The notes: generated by a model from the sequence alone, not told the origin. Positions 11,601 to 21,889 are shown, counted from the stretch's first letter. The stretch: DNA of 64,000 nt from Prunus persica (GCF_000346465.2 NC_034009.1:44314649-44378648); one strand, 5' to 3'. Made by a program: numbers and translations.

Positions 11601-12651
11601 TATGGCAATGAAGAATAATGGTTTCAAACAGTGCAACTCAGATCATACTTTGTTCTTGAAACATCGAAAAGGGAAGGTAACAGCATTAATAATTTATGTT
11701 GATGATATGATTATTACTGGGAATGATAAACAGGAAATATCACAGCTACAAGACTATCTGGCTACGGAGTTTGAGATGAAGGATCTAGGTGGACTCAAGT
11801 ATTTCTTGGGAATTGAGGTGGCTCGATCGCAGCAAGGCATATTTCTCTCTCAAAGGAAATATGTCTTAGACTTGTTGACAGACACAGGAATGCTAGATTG
11901 TAAACCTGCGGACACTCCTATTATTCAGAATCATCATCTTGGAGAATATCCGGATCAAGTTCCAACTAACAAAGAAAGATACCAAAGGTTAGTGGGAAGA
12001 TTGATCTATTTGTCACATACTCGACCAGACATTGCTTATGCGGTGAGCGTTGTCAGTCAATTTATGCACTCTCCAAGTGAAGACCATATGAATGCAGTTC
12101 TTCGGATACTTAGATATTTGAAGTCTGCACCTGGGAAAGGACTTATGTTCTCAAAGCATGGTCATCTAAATATTGATGGTTATTCAGATGCAGATTGGGC
12201 AGGTAATGTAACAGATAGAAAATTCACATCGGGTTACTTCACATTCGTGGGAGGTAATTTGGTGACATGGAGAAGCAAGAAACAGAATGTAGTAGCTTTA
12301 TCCAGTGCAGAAGCTGAGTTCAGAGGCATGACTAAAGGGATTTGTGAACTTCTTTGGTTAAGAAAGTTGCTTACTGAACTTGGGTATAAACCTACATCCA
12401 CAATGAATCTCTTTTGTGATAACAAGGCTGCTATAGCCATTGCACAGAATCCGGTTCAGCATGATCGTACTAAACATGTTGAGGTGGATCGACACTTCAT
12501 CAAACAAAAGCTTGAGGCTAAAGTGTTTCAGTTTCCTTTTGTGAAATCCGAGGATCAATTGGCGGATATTTTGACAAAGGCGATTTCCAGTAAAGCATTC
12601 CACAATTCACTAGATCAGTTGGGCATTGGCGACATCTATGCACCAACGTGA
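8683..12651 (+). CDS. copia polyprotein lacking a normal gag domain (CCHC-PR-IN-RT-RH)
   Basis: A 1322-residue polyprotein in one open frame. Residues 1-50 match nothing; about 50-145 are a Thr/Pro repeat (TTPTPTPTM-like) encoded by a GC-rich minisatellite. Then come a CCHC zinc knuckle (C164-x2-C-x4-H-x4-C), protease DSGATDH (Asp ~219), the GAG-pre-integrase HHCC zinc region (HRRLGHP...CDTC, ~350), integrase core with D, D and E in HSDVWGP, RSDNGGEF and NGVAERKNR, reverse transcriptase with YVDD (~1005), and RNase H with DADWAG and DNKAAIA near the end. Copia gag normally has 250-400 residues with a UBN2/Retrotran_gag domain before the knuckle; here only about 160 low-complexity residues fit. 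The ATG at 8683 is the first in frame, 47 bases after the primer-binding site. All pol catalytic motifs look intact. Confidence 0.93.
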   Translation: MGVDDFFNPHGGSTTDSFSHSPPTIIELSAQMAPLLQMQTLTLNLIQNQDPFLTLTTPTPTLTMTTTTPTPTMTTTTPTPTPTMTTTTPTPTPTPKTTPTPTPMMTPNPNLSLIQTLIPISTPTPAPTQAQIPIPIPTQPVSYASSAAQIMTSRLTTPTHGLDCAYCGDPRHTCETCFKSHGYPNWWATLIDRGQCNMTSTGYGFHTSDKIDSMSWIIDSGATDHMTFDPDDFLNTTQPRRTCIANANGVTYPVTGAGTVALSSSLTLSNTLLVPSLSTKLLSVSQLTEQLNCCVLIYPSFCLLQDIHTKEILGRGTKRGGLYYVDDFSPGMANSVTHPFDSKQKQIWLWHRRLGHPSFSYMKHLIPDLFSGFKDSDFTCDTCILAKSHRVPYPLSTNKCTTPFTLIHSDVWGPSPITAPSGVRWFVTFIDDCTRMTWLYLLKNKNEVFSCFQSFHKQMKTQFNAQIQILRSDNGGEFVNHDFQTYFQQHGIIHETTCPQTPQQNGVAERKNRHLLETARALLIGAHVPRHHWDDAIVTAVHLINRMPSSVLTFKTPLQVLAQHRPLPSVLVLTPRIFGCVAFVHLHKNQRRKLDPCALRCVFMGYATHQKGYRCYHPPTQRTYVTLDVTFLESELFFHDPSSNSTLQGEIRSEENNWSNLENQEILLCTEMIDHSESGARDYSLSKSDQSPIHSDQLPDPPDPREDISDPSLTLTDNTEQQDEDPPSNSTVPTDQSLENILEVTTPTRLVHLDDKTIGYQLPFRQNRGKPPNRYSPDIGKTSKYPIANHVSTEKLSEPLKAFVHQLSAIHIPTKVSEALKDPKWVQAIKEEMKALEKNQTWTLEIIPRGKKTIGCRWVFTIKHNADGSIERYKARLVAKGYTQTYGIDYEETFAPVAKLNTVRVLLSLAANLDWPLHQFDVKNAFLHGELTEEVYMDIPPGYNTTQTGTVCRLRKALYGLKQSPRAWFGRFTMAMKNNGFKQCNSDHTLFLKHRKGKVTALIIYVDDMIITGNDKQEISQLQDYLATEFEMKDLGGLKYFLGIEVARSQQGIFLSQRKYVLDLLTDTGMLDCKPADTPIIQNHHLGEYPDQVPTNKERYQRLVGRLIYLSHTRPDIAYAVSVVSQFMHSPSEDHMNAVLRILRYLKSAPGKGLMFSKHGHLNIDGYSDADWAGNVTDRKFTSGYFTFVGGNLVTWRSKKQNVVALSSAEAEFRGMTKGICELLWLRKLLTELGYKPTSTMNLFCDNKAAIAIAQNPVQHDRTKHVEVDRHFIKQKLEAKVFQFPFVKSEDQLADILTKAISSKAFHNSLDQLGIGDIYAPT
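8763..9140 (+). repeat. GC-rich GAC/CCC minisatellite in the gag position, open in several frames
   Basis: A degenerate tandem repeat of roughly 27-33 bp built on GACGACGACGACCCCGACCCC, strongest at 8850-9000. In the polyprotein frame it reads Thr/Pro; in the +2 frame (8763-9140, 126 codons without stop) it reads an acidic Asp/Pro string (DPDPDYDDDD-like); on the opposite strand (8788-9129) it reads Arg/Gly (GRGRGRRRH-like). Its GC content is far above the rest of the element. Confidence 0.85.
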
Positions 12652-12658
12652 GGGGGAG

Positions 12659-12892
12659 TGTTGGCGTGACTTGTGGATATTGACTTACTTTCCTTACACA
12701 CTAAGAATTCCTATTATAATTGTAATTGATTTACTTTAATTCCTGATTTCCTACTGCAAATAGATTTAGGAATTTATTATTTACTTGCCCATTCAGGTTT
12801 CGTTGTATTATAAATATGACCTCCTACAAGGAGAAGAATACACAGAAAATTCCCACAAACAAATATTCTCTCATAGTTTTCATATTTTAGCA
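12659..12892 (+). repeat. 3' LTR of copia element
   Basis: 234 bp, TGTTGG...TAGCA, preceded by the polypurine tract and followed by the ATTAT duplication. Confidence 0.95.
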
Positions 12893-15084
12893 ATTATTCA
12901 TATAATATTTTGTCAATAAACTTTAAGGTTTTTCTTTTCAACTTTCTGGTGGATTTCATTCTTTCAATAAGGCTATCGTGAACTCCAATCATGATCTTGA
13001 TATGTCTTATTTTCATAAAGGTATTATAATAGTAGAAAATTGAAAGACATTTTAATTCTTATTAATGCACAAATGAAAAATTGGAATGGTAATGAAGTAT
13101 TTTCCTCGGATACTATTTCTAAACACGACACCGAGAGTAGTTCAATCTCATCCAGAAATGAACATGGGCATTACATTCTCATAAAAACTATTATGCAAAC
13201 CAAAAGGACCATATTTTAATCTTTCTTTTTTTAAAACTTACATTGGAACTAAAAACATGCATTTTTTTTTTCTCATAGATTTTATTCACTAGTTTTTGTT
13301 TTATTTTGTTTTTCCTTTTCACCATAACATTACATTAACTAAATTGAAAAATTTGCGGGTTATTAAAGTGCAAATAAACCTTTTTCAAATTGCCACACAT
13401 AGGTCAACAAACTTCAATTTTAAAATTTTGATTTGCTACTACTTAAGACGTGAAAATGAAATAATTATTTTCTCATTCGATATTGAAAATCTCTTTATTC
13501 AACTCAAATAAGAACACTCACAAATTAAGATACAAAGCATAATAGAGTGCACCTGTCCAGACTCCACCAAAAGATGAAATTACCACATCATATTCATAAT
13601 CATGGTGATAATTATAGGAAAAAAATAACAACCTCCAAAATCCAAATAGAGGGATGTGAAGATGACAATTCAAACTCTGTATAGTAATTGTTGTGCCCAC
13701 CATGTAACACTCATCCCATATATGAGTGGCTGAGTGGCATGGCATTCATTGTTTGCTGGGTCAGTGTGGTTGGCTCTGACTCTGAGTGTCCTACACTTCA
13801 TCCCCTCCCATTATAATTTTTAATATTTCCAGAAACAAAAAGAATAGAGTTTAAATAACATAAATGTTTTTAACTGCAACCGTCCTTGAATTTGTAGTAC
13901 AGTAGGCGCAGAGAGGATTTTCGGTGGAGTGGTGAAATGCGTTTGAATTGTAATAAAAGAAAGAGTTTGAATTTTTTAAGAGTGCTCTCTCTTACTTAAA
14001 TTTATGATTCCGTCATTGATAATATAACAAGCTTGTATATAAATTGACACTTTTATTTTTTAAATAAATGGCTATATTGATATAAATTTGACGGAATAAC
14101 TAAATTACTACACTTGACATAATTAAAAAATGTAGAAATTAAAAATTAAAAAAGAAAATCAAAATGAAACTCGGATAGAAATTGGGGACTTTGCATTTGA
14201 TTAACCCAATAAAAAACCAAAGCTAGATCTAGAATGACATAGGGTCTTCTATTGCAATTTTATAACAAGGTGCATTTATAGCCATTGGATGTAATAAATG
14301 CCAATCTGCAAACAACTTTTGGTACATGGAATCAGACATTCTACGTCACTGAAAAGTCAGAAGGACACGATGGCGACGTCGACGCAGCATGTCCTTTTGT
14401 AACTATTTTTTTGTATTTTTTTTTAGACTGCCTATTTTTTTTTTTTTTGGTCTGAGGACTGCCTCCTGTAACTCTAAAAAGTTTATTTCTGTTACAAAAA
14501 TATGAAATGTTTTTATTTAATTAAAATATATTTTATGAGCTCTTTATAAAATTATAATTCCAATCACACTCTCTAATTTAGGAAGTTATAAATGTTATAA
14601 TTCTTTTTTAATTAGTCCATCTCTATTAAAAAATAATTAGCATTAATTAAAGAATTAAAATACTCATAAAATAAAACATCATTAAATTATAGGGAGCCAC
14701 TAGGAGTACTTTCTCTCTCTTTAGATTTAGGAGCTCCTAGAAATTTTTATATTTTAGAAGATGAATAGGGAGCATGATTGGAGTTGTATTTTTTCAATTT
14801 CTCCCTAAAATTTGTCTAAGGATGTAATTTAGGGAGCCCATTATAAATGCTCTAAGACTAATCAAATCTAGGGTTTTGATTCTTTAGTGTTCAGCCCAAA
14901 CTCCATGTAGTTAGGTTGACAATGAGTTGTAAATTTCTCAGTTGATGGTTTTCATTGTAATGATTTTTCAGTCGATGCATCGAAAAAGTTGATGTTATCA
15001 CAAAATATTTGTATTGTTTATATTAACATAAGGATTAAAATAATGATAGTATATAAGTTGAGTTGGCTTTGAATGAGAGAGGTT
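12893..15084. other. Intergenic AT-rich spacer
   Basis: No credible coding frame. It contains poly-A/T runs and, at about 14524-14857, a MITE-like unit described separately. Short open frames at 13296-13511 and 13518-13745 have no recognisable content. Confidence 0.45.
14524..14857. mobile_element. MITE-like unit with GAGC...GCTC ends (Harbinger-related?)
   Basis: The stretch ends in GCCCATTATAAATGCTCTAA and carries internal AATCACACTCTCTAATTTA and GGGAGCATGATTGGAG. A shorter relative with the same internal words lies at 62229-62365. The TGCTCTAA end resembles the GAGCATCTC terminus and TAA duplication of the Harbinger element in this window, so a PIF/Harbinger-derived MITE is possible. The left border is not sharp. 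Confidence 0.35.
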
Positions 15085-15590
15085 TTTTTTTTTTGTTTTT
15101 TGGGGACACAAATTTGATAGGATTTTATTAATGATAAATCATGAACAAGTATAAAATCGGGTTATGACCTAGAGGATTAAGCGAGAGTATCTCTACACCA
15201 ATGAGAGTTATTAGTTGTCGGCTAATTAAGTAGCCTACCGTCTCAATTGCAAGCGGGAAAAAGAACTTGGTCTTCGATAAAGCAACCCTTATACCCCTAA
15301 GATCACACCCGTAAAACTACCTGTTACAATCCTCAAATAAAAAGTCTAAAATAAAATATGGTGGTTCTTCAAACCAAAATAAAAGAAGCACCAATATAAA
15401 GAGCAAAATGTGCAATACAATAGGCCACCTCGTTGACAATACGATGAATGTGGGTAAATTCTTCCCTAATGATCCGCAACAGCAACCTCTTAGTATCCTC
15501 CACTACAGGACCAATCAAAAATCTGTCTGTGGATGTACTTCGAATAGCTGTCTCAAAAGTAATATTACTCAAAGCCCTTTCCTCTGAAGA
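15085..15590 (-). mobile_element. LINE 3' fragment with RNase H-like (RVT_3) domain
   Basis: Read on the minus strand, 15590-15369 encodes about 70 residues that fit the end of a plant non-LTR RNase H domain: GPVVEDTKRLLL, then FTHIHRIVNEVAYCIAHFAL, where the family usually has THIRR.aNEVAH.lA. It is followed downstream by a non-coding stretch and a T run at about 15085-15098 (poly-A on the element strand), as expected for a 5'-truncated LINE. The reverse transcriptase part is absent. Confidence 0.6.
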
Positions 15591-16926
15591 AGACAAGAAA
15601 CCAGAGAAACAAAGGAAAACAGAAGAATAGTTTTACTTAACAATCCTCTTCTCATTTACTAACTTTTCTCACTTAATTACATTTACATTTAAGGTGTATA
15701 TATATAACCAAGGTTGTACTAAACTTTCCCTAACAACCTGCTGTAACAAACATAACAGTGTAACAAACTAAATAAGCTGTCATGACTTGGTGCAAAGGAT
15801 AGGATCCATCTCTAACTGGTCCCCGCAAAAGCATTTTCCCTGTAAAACGATCCTTGACAAGGGATCCATCAGAATCAAGTGTCAATGAACATGAATTATC
15901 TTTGACAAATTGAAAAGCAGACAACAAGTTGTGCTTCATTTGAGGAACATGAAGTACATTTTTCAATTTAAAGGAAGTAGTGGGAGTATGTAACAAAGAG
16001 GAACCAATATGGTTGATGGACAGACCTTTACCATCACCAATATAGACTTTGTCTTCACCGGTGTAAGGAGATGGAGAAGATATGTTGGAGATGTCATTGG
16101 TAATATGAGAAGTTGCGCCAGAGTCAATGAGCCAGGAAGGAGAGGGCTTTGAGGTATAGTGCGCACACATTGCAGCAAGCTTGGTGGGAGGGATTTTACC
16201 AGAAATTGCAGGATTCATGCGATCATAGCAGTCTATGGCCTCATGACTTGTATTTCCACAGATCTGGCAAGGAACACGAGCACCAGAGGAAAAGGAACCA
16301 CGAGAGTTGGAATTATGACCACGATTGAAACCAGAAGGGAAGCCAGAATTGTAGTTGCCCCGATTATTGCCATAGTTGCCTCGATTGTTGGAAAATTGAT
16401 TGTTCCTGCCACGATTGGAATTATATCGAAAAGAGTTTTGAAGCGGTGGATGTTGAGCAGCAAATGCCTGAGGTGGTGTAGGAAGAAGAGGCGGTGAGAC
16501 TTGGGCCGAGAGAGCATGAAACGGTTCAGTGGTTGCAGAGGAGGCAATTTTCTTCCTTCGAGTCATGGAAAGCTCCTTTGTGAGTAATAAACCATGTAAT
16601 TCATCAAGAGATGTTGAAGAGAGACGGAGCATGATAGAATCAATGAAAGATTCAAACTCATCAGGAAGCCCAGCCAGTGTAGCAGCAATAAGATCGCGAT
16701 CCGAAACCAAAGCTCCGGCTGCAGTGAGGGAATCAGAGATTTCCTTGATCTGTTGCAGATAATCAGCCATTGTTTGGGAGCCTTTCTGAATACTCTGAAG
16801 ACAAGAGCGAAGCTGATGAATATGAGCATCATAAACACCACCAAAGCGCTGCTCAAGTTTGAGCCACAGATCTCTGGATGAAGAAACACCAACAGATCTC
16901 TGGTGCGTTATTATGCCATTTGGCAC
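15588..16926 (-). pseudogene. Truncated copia gag-protease with possible LTR remnant
   Basis: The minus-strand frame 16926-15730 (398 residues) encodes a copia gag (UBN2-type: RDLWLKLEQRFGG, LAGLPDEFESFI), an Asn/Gly/Arg-rich linker, a CCHC knuckle (CQICGNTSHEAIDC) and protease motif DSGATSH, then stops early after PLHQVM. Integrase, reverse transcriptase and RNase H are missing. The next ~150 bases (about 15736-15588, minus) begin TGTTAGGG and look like an LTR end, suggesting internal deletion from protease to 3' LTR. The N-terminus is also cut: at about 16900 the gag runs into a 35-bp tandem repeat, so the first residues MPNGIITHQ are probably not original. Confidence 0.8.
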
Positions 16927-17045
16927 CCCGACATTCGATGCGTTATTGTAACATTCAACAACTCGTCATTCGATGTGTTATTATACCATTCAACACCTTA
17001 TTATTTGACGCATTATTATGTCATTTGGCACCCCCGACCTTCGGC
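16899..17045. repeat. Degenerate ~35-bp tandem repeat, four copies
   Basis: Units share TTCGATGCGTTATTRTACCATT and end in CAACAC or GGCACCCC; copies start near 16903, 16934, 16969 and 17004. The array abuts the broken 5' end of the copia gag fragment. Origin unknown. Confidence 0.65.
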
Positions 17046-17364
17046 AAGTTATGGTGACTTTAACTTTGCCCTTCGACAGTTTACGTCAAGATACTGGGAT
17101 TGGCATGTATGGAGAACTGGCTTAAAAACTTAGTACTGAGGCACATGCAAGTTCCGCCCTCCAATATCCTTCTTACATGGGGATTTGGAGGACTGGAGAT
17201 GGTGCACTATACGACTTGGAAGAAGGCTAAAGTGTTGCTCAGTCAGTTGACTGAAGATTATAAGTCCTCAACTAAGAAGTACCTACTTACTTGAGAACTT
17301 GAGGGATTCCTGTTTATACCATATCTGACCAAGTAACTCTAAGCAGGGTAAAGAGTCCCACATT

Positions 17365-18084
17365 GAAATATTACAAGAAGTGAGGACTCCCCTCACCTAT
17401 AAAAGGAGACCACTCTCCACTTAGAGAACGACCATGTCTCTTCTTCCCTTTATCTTTGGGTCCTACCCTTTGTACAATGTAAATACATATTATTATAATG
17501 AGAATATACTTCTATGTGGACGTAGCCCATTTATTAAAGGTGAACTACGTATATTTATCTTATGTATAGTTATTTACTTTGCTTATGTCATTATCTGCCT
17601 AAGGCAATCATTTGCCTCGTCAAGGTATACACTTGCTGAAGGCCCTAGCCTTCACACACCATCCATCACACATCACATCTCTAAGTTGGGCTCAATCTTG
17701 ACCGTCCAATTTTTAGCATCAATAGAATATTACATGAAGCAAGCACTCCCCCTCACTTATAAAAGGAGACCACTCTCCACTTAGAGAAGGGTCCTCTATG
17801 TTATTCCCCTTATTTTTAGGTCATACCCTTTGTAAATACACATTATTATAATGAGAATATACTTTTCCATGGATGTAACTCATTTATTAAAGGTGAACTA
17901 CGTATATCTGTCTTCTGTATTTTTACTTATTTTCCTTATTTCATTAGGCAATCACTTGCCTTCTTGAGGCCTAAGGCTTCACACACTTGTTGAAGGCACA
18001 AGCCTTCACACATCATCCATCACACCTTACGTCTCTAAGTTAAGTTCAATCTCGGTCGTCCATTTTTGAGCATAAACAATTCAT
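17365..18084 (+). repeat. 360-bp tandem duplication of an LTR-like sequence
   Basis: Two adjacent copies (about 17365-17724 and 17725-18084) line up with an offset of exactly 360 bases: TATAAAAGGAGACCACTCTC occurs at 17398 and 17758. Each then has ATTATTATAATGAGAATATAC, TTTATTAAAGGTGAACTACG and a final GCATMAA. A TATA box, a transcribed leader and a GTGGACGTAGCCCA-type motif are familiar from the U3/R/U5 of plant LTR retroelements. I infer a tandem solo-LTR or an element deleted to two LTRs. Confidence 0.65.
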
Positions 18085-18089
18085 ATCAA

Positions 18090-18610
18090 CAAATTTATCA
18101 TATTTGGACTCACGTTCAACAATAGTCGATCTTTCTTTGGATTGAATTTTTTTCATATTATCATACAAAACAAGTTTATCATCTTTAGACTCACGTTGAT
18201 TAATAGTTCATCTATCATTAAACTACTGAGTTTTTGTTGTATTATCATACACTATTTATTATTTGCATAAAACAGGTTTATCATATTTGAATTCGTGTTA
18301 ATTAATAATCAATCTTTCTTTCGATCGAGTTTTTGTTGTATCATCGTACGCCAATCACTATCGTATTAGCATGTTTATCATCTTTGGATTCACGTTACCT
18401 ACTGGCCTACCTATCTCATGGCTGAATTTTTGTCTGAATTTTTGTCATAATATCATACACTATTTTTTATTTCTATAAGTTTCCTTTTATCTTTCGATTT
18501 ATGTTATTAATTGCCAATCTTTTTTTGAGCTGGATTTTTGTCGTATTATCGTACACTATTTATTATGCGTATCACTAAGTGTACTTTTTTTAGATTCGTG
18601 ATTAATTTAG
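18090..18610. repeat. Minisatellite, ~81-112 bp unit, five to six degenerate copies
   Basis: Units begin GTTTATCATCTTTGGATTCA and continue through AATCAATCTTTCTTTCGAT, TTTTTGTTGTATTATCATAC and ACTATTTATTATTTGC. Starts are at about 18094, 18175, 18277, 18374, 18488 and 18583. A stray partial unit lies at 18866-18925. It directly follows the LTR-like tandem and may be its internal region. Confidence 0.7.
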
Positions 18611-19304
18611 AGAGTCGTTATTGACACTCCAAAAAAATGATCTGCACTTTGCACTTAGACAACGAGAGGGAAAATACTCTTCTCATTCTCTTATAAGTAT
18701 GAATTCTTACATTCCTGGCAATGACAGTATAACGTGTGCAATTTTTTTGTTGTTGTTATTTTATTTTTTATAAATAATTTTTGTCCATGTGTTAAATCGT
18801 GATTTACTGAAAGGATAAGCATCTTCTTCCAAGAAAAAAATTCAAGCAATATCCTCATTGAAAATGAATTTGTGTTAATTAATAACCAATCTTTCCGTCG
18901 GTTAAATTTATCATTTCGTGTAAAAAATTATCTTTATCACATTAAAAAAATAAAAAGGAAAAGATAGAAGAAAAGAAGACAAAAGGGTGAGTGTTTGTTT
19001 GTAAGGAGAAAAGAAACGAAGAGAAAGTTGAAAATGGCACTTCACCGGCCTCCCCAAATCCAAAAAGCGTAATGCCTGCCAAAACATAAAAACTACCTCC
19101 CCCCAACCAATAAAATTTGCCATTATAGACCAACAAGAACCCACCCTTCTCTTTCCCTCTCCACACCTCTCTCTCTCTCTCTCTCCCTCTCAAAACCCCA
19201 TAACAAAAGCAAGACCAACAACCCAGAATAGCTTTTATAAAAGACTGAGAGAGGGGGAGAGAGAGGTGTCTGTGCTTGGCTTTTACCCATTTTCCTGTTC
19301 TGCA
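18611..19304. other. Spacer and probable 5' leader of the small two-exon gene
   Basis: AT-rich up to about 19140, then a CT microsatellite (19167-19193) and a purine-rich stretch just before the ATG at 19305. Pyrimidine-rich leaders of this kind are common in plant 5' UTRs. A TATAAAA (19235 region) is also present. Confidence 0.4.
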
Positions 19305-21844
19305 ATGGCGGTGGAAGACAGGTCCTTCCCTTTGTCTCCCACTCTGTGCAGTGACCCAGTTGCCCTTGAGGTACCTTCTCATCATGCTTTTGTGTTTCGA
19401 GGGACGTTTTCGTGCATTCACAGACTGAAAGCACTACAATGTAGCTCTTTCTTTCTGTAAAAAGGAGAAAAATCCAACCTTTATTGGTTGGAAAAGGGCA
19501 AACAGGATGGAGCCAGGCAAATTTCATATATATAATATTTCTTTTCTCTAAAAAAAGCTAAAGGCAAACAATTTCATACCCTCTTATTTATTTTTGTGGG
19601 TGTTTTTTTTCTTTATGGGGATTTTTTTTTTCTATGGAAAGTGAAAGGTTCTTGAAATTCTAGAGGCGGAGGAGCATACGGTTCGTCATCGATCATGGGT
19701 ATTTGTCACCACACACTCAAATGTCAAGAAGAAGACAGTGGGGGAAGCATGTTGATGACTATGACTTTCATGGTTGTTGGTCATAATGATGTGATGATGA
19801 AGTTGTATGTTATATTTCCCCAAATTTTCCATACACTGAGTTGATTTTATATTTAAAAAATAGCGGTATAGTTCCTAACTTCTTCTATATGTGACTTGCC
19901 CTGTTGTGCTAGTTTCTTTTTTCCATATTAGTCTCTCTTTATTTTACATTTTATTTGCTCAACAATCATATGAAAAATTATTGAATGTCTGTTGCTTGTT
20001 GAAGTGAATAAGGGCTTTCATGATGGAAGACTGCCTCTTGAGAATGAAACTGTTCCATTTTGCCTCTATTAGCCTTAGAAATTACTGCATATGTTTTCAT
20101 TGACCATTTGAGTTGGTTATCTTTCCTTTTCACTGGTCTATTAACAGATGGGTGGAAGTGGAAAAAGTAGAACCACTTCATTCAATGTGTTGCATAGATG
20201 TCTCTGGGCATTTGGGCCTGATTCTTTTACCATTGTGTAGTCTTCCTAAGCTAATAATTAGTTTCTGGCATTTTGTGTTCAACATACGTTGGAAAAGAGG
20301 TTAATCGATCGAGCAGGTCCAGCATATATTGCAACTTCTTGTTGATCTACCCTGGACAATTTCTTGTCACTGTATCTCATTCAGCTTGTAAGAGTGTTTT
20401 CCTTTTATTCCCACATCAGGAGTATAATCTTATCTTTGAGGTCTGGTGCAGAAAAAATTTCTGAAATCATAAATGCTGAAGTGAAAATCCTCAACATTTT
20501 AACTCTTTTTCCCCACTCTATTGGCTCAATGTTGCCCATCCTAGAGGGTGTGGTTATAAGTTGAACGTTTCTTTCTAATGGATAGAACGGGTAAGTAAAT
20601 CATGTCAAAATAACAATCAGAATTTTGTTTGTCATTCTCTGTTTTAGTTGCAGTGTCTTCTCTGTTTTGAATCTTGCTTAGCGATTTCAGATTGTCAACT
20701 GTGTATAGTGTTGTTTGTTAGTAAAAGAAAATTGTCTTTTGCCTTTGGATTGTGCTAAACTTTGCTGTCTCCCTCATGTCTATTCATTAGACAAAGCAGC
20801 TTCAACACTTGGTCTCAACTCTCGAACCAATTCCACTCATGGCATGACTGAACTTTTACCAGAGTCATACTTAAATTCTCTCCTTGTTTGACAGGCAGTT
20901 TGCTGAAGGTCATCTGCATATTCTCGATTGCAGATACATTCCGTTGTATCTTTAATTTACTTTCTTTTAGAATGCTGGAATTATCATAATCCTTTTCCAG
21001 TTTACCAACTGAAATTGTCTTCTCAGATAATTCAGTATAAAGATTAAGTAGTGAGTCACTTTCTGTGAAGCTTTATGCAATTCACCTCCTAAAGATTACT
21101 AACATGTTTAGTTTCTGTCTAAGCTTCACCCTTAAGAGCATATGATGAAGCATTTGCAACTTCTACTCATAAAGGTTATGCATGTACTCTAGTTTACCTA
21201 CCAAAATCTGTCAGTGGTAAGAACTATCACTTTGTGACTTGATATGGAACTTCACAGTCAAGAAATTTATATTTTGTTTTTCCTTCTTAGCCGTTCCTTC
21301 ATTATTTCACGTAGCCATCATCTGTTTTATACATCCATCATCTCACTATGGCTCTATTGTCTTGAAGCCTGGCCTGTAGACTATTGGGATAATTTAGAAA
21401 AAGAATGGAGTATAAATGTACTTAGTACGGCCATATGTTTGATTGGGTTCGTTTTGTTTGTTTGTTTGATTACTTATAGGGTTGGATACCATTTACATGC
21501 ATAGGACATACATATTCTCTAGAGAAGGCGGCAAACAAGACAAGATGCCTGACCTTGGCCTGCTTAGGAAGTTGAGATCCTCTAAAGATGGATACAATAT
21601 GCCTTTGTGAATTGTGGTTATTAGGTCAATAATATCTTTTTGCTAACTAAATAAGCAAGTTACTGCTTTCTGTTTTCTTTCAACCCAATTTGATTTTAAG
21701 TGAAATTAGCAGGCTCCGATCAACCAGCAGCAGGGTCTTTTGCCGGAATTGGTTGATGAAATCAATGGAGCATGTGTTGTTTGTTTGCTACTTGCATGTT
21801 TTGGTGTCTGGATGATGTTCTGGTTTACAACATTTGATATTTAA
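19305..21844 (+). CDS. Tentative small membrane protein, two exons (65 aa)
   Basis: I do not recognise this gene. Exon 1 (19305-19370) starts in a good plant context (GCAATGGCG) behind a CT/GA-rich leader and encodes 22 residues, MAVEDRSFPLSP..., ending at a GAG|GTACCT donor in phase 0. Exon 2 (21713-21841, stop TAA 21842-21844) follows a T-rich tract and TTAGCAG acceptor and encodes 43 residues: APINQQQGLLPEL, then a hydrophobic segment ACVVCLLLACFGVWMMFW suited to one membrane span. The 2.3-kb intron is T-rich and gene-like. An alternative exon behind TATTAACAG at 20149, giving about 30 residues to a stop, would also be in phase, so the model is uncertain. Confidence 0.35.
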
Positions 21845-21889
21845 AAAAAAAAAAAAAAACTATTTTCATGTTCTGGAATTGAGCCTACG

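Larger units (their letters stand above)
8390..12892 (+). mobile_element. Complete Ty1/copia LTR retrotransposon, very young
   Basis: The 4503-bp element has LTRs that begin TGTTGG and end TAGCA, a perfect ATTAT target duplication, a primer-binding site TGGTATCAGAGC (8624-8635, initiator-Met tRNA type) directly after the 5' LTR, and a polypurine tract GAGGGGGAG (12650-12658) directly before the 3' LTR. By eye the two LTRs are identical in sequence and length (234 bp each), and the polyprotein frame is unbroken, so insertion was recent. The gag portion is abnormal (see the CDS and repeat entries): proteins for reverse transcription and integration are present but the usual capsid domain is not, so packaging may depend on another element. 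Confidence 0.96.

Noticed and set aside
17434..17784. 116-codon plus-strand frame in the 360-bp LTR-like tandem
   Set aside because: Crosses the junction of the two repeat copies and is not preserved in the second copy.
19169..19193. CT run as a possible regulatory (GAGA-type) element
   Set aside because: Reads as a simple repeat in a probable 5' leader; no evidence beyond composition.
21244..21504. 86-codon hydrophobic frame
   Set aside because: Arises from a T-rich intron-like region; hydrophobic composition follows from base composition.
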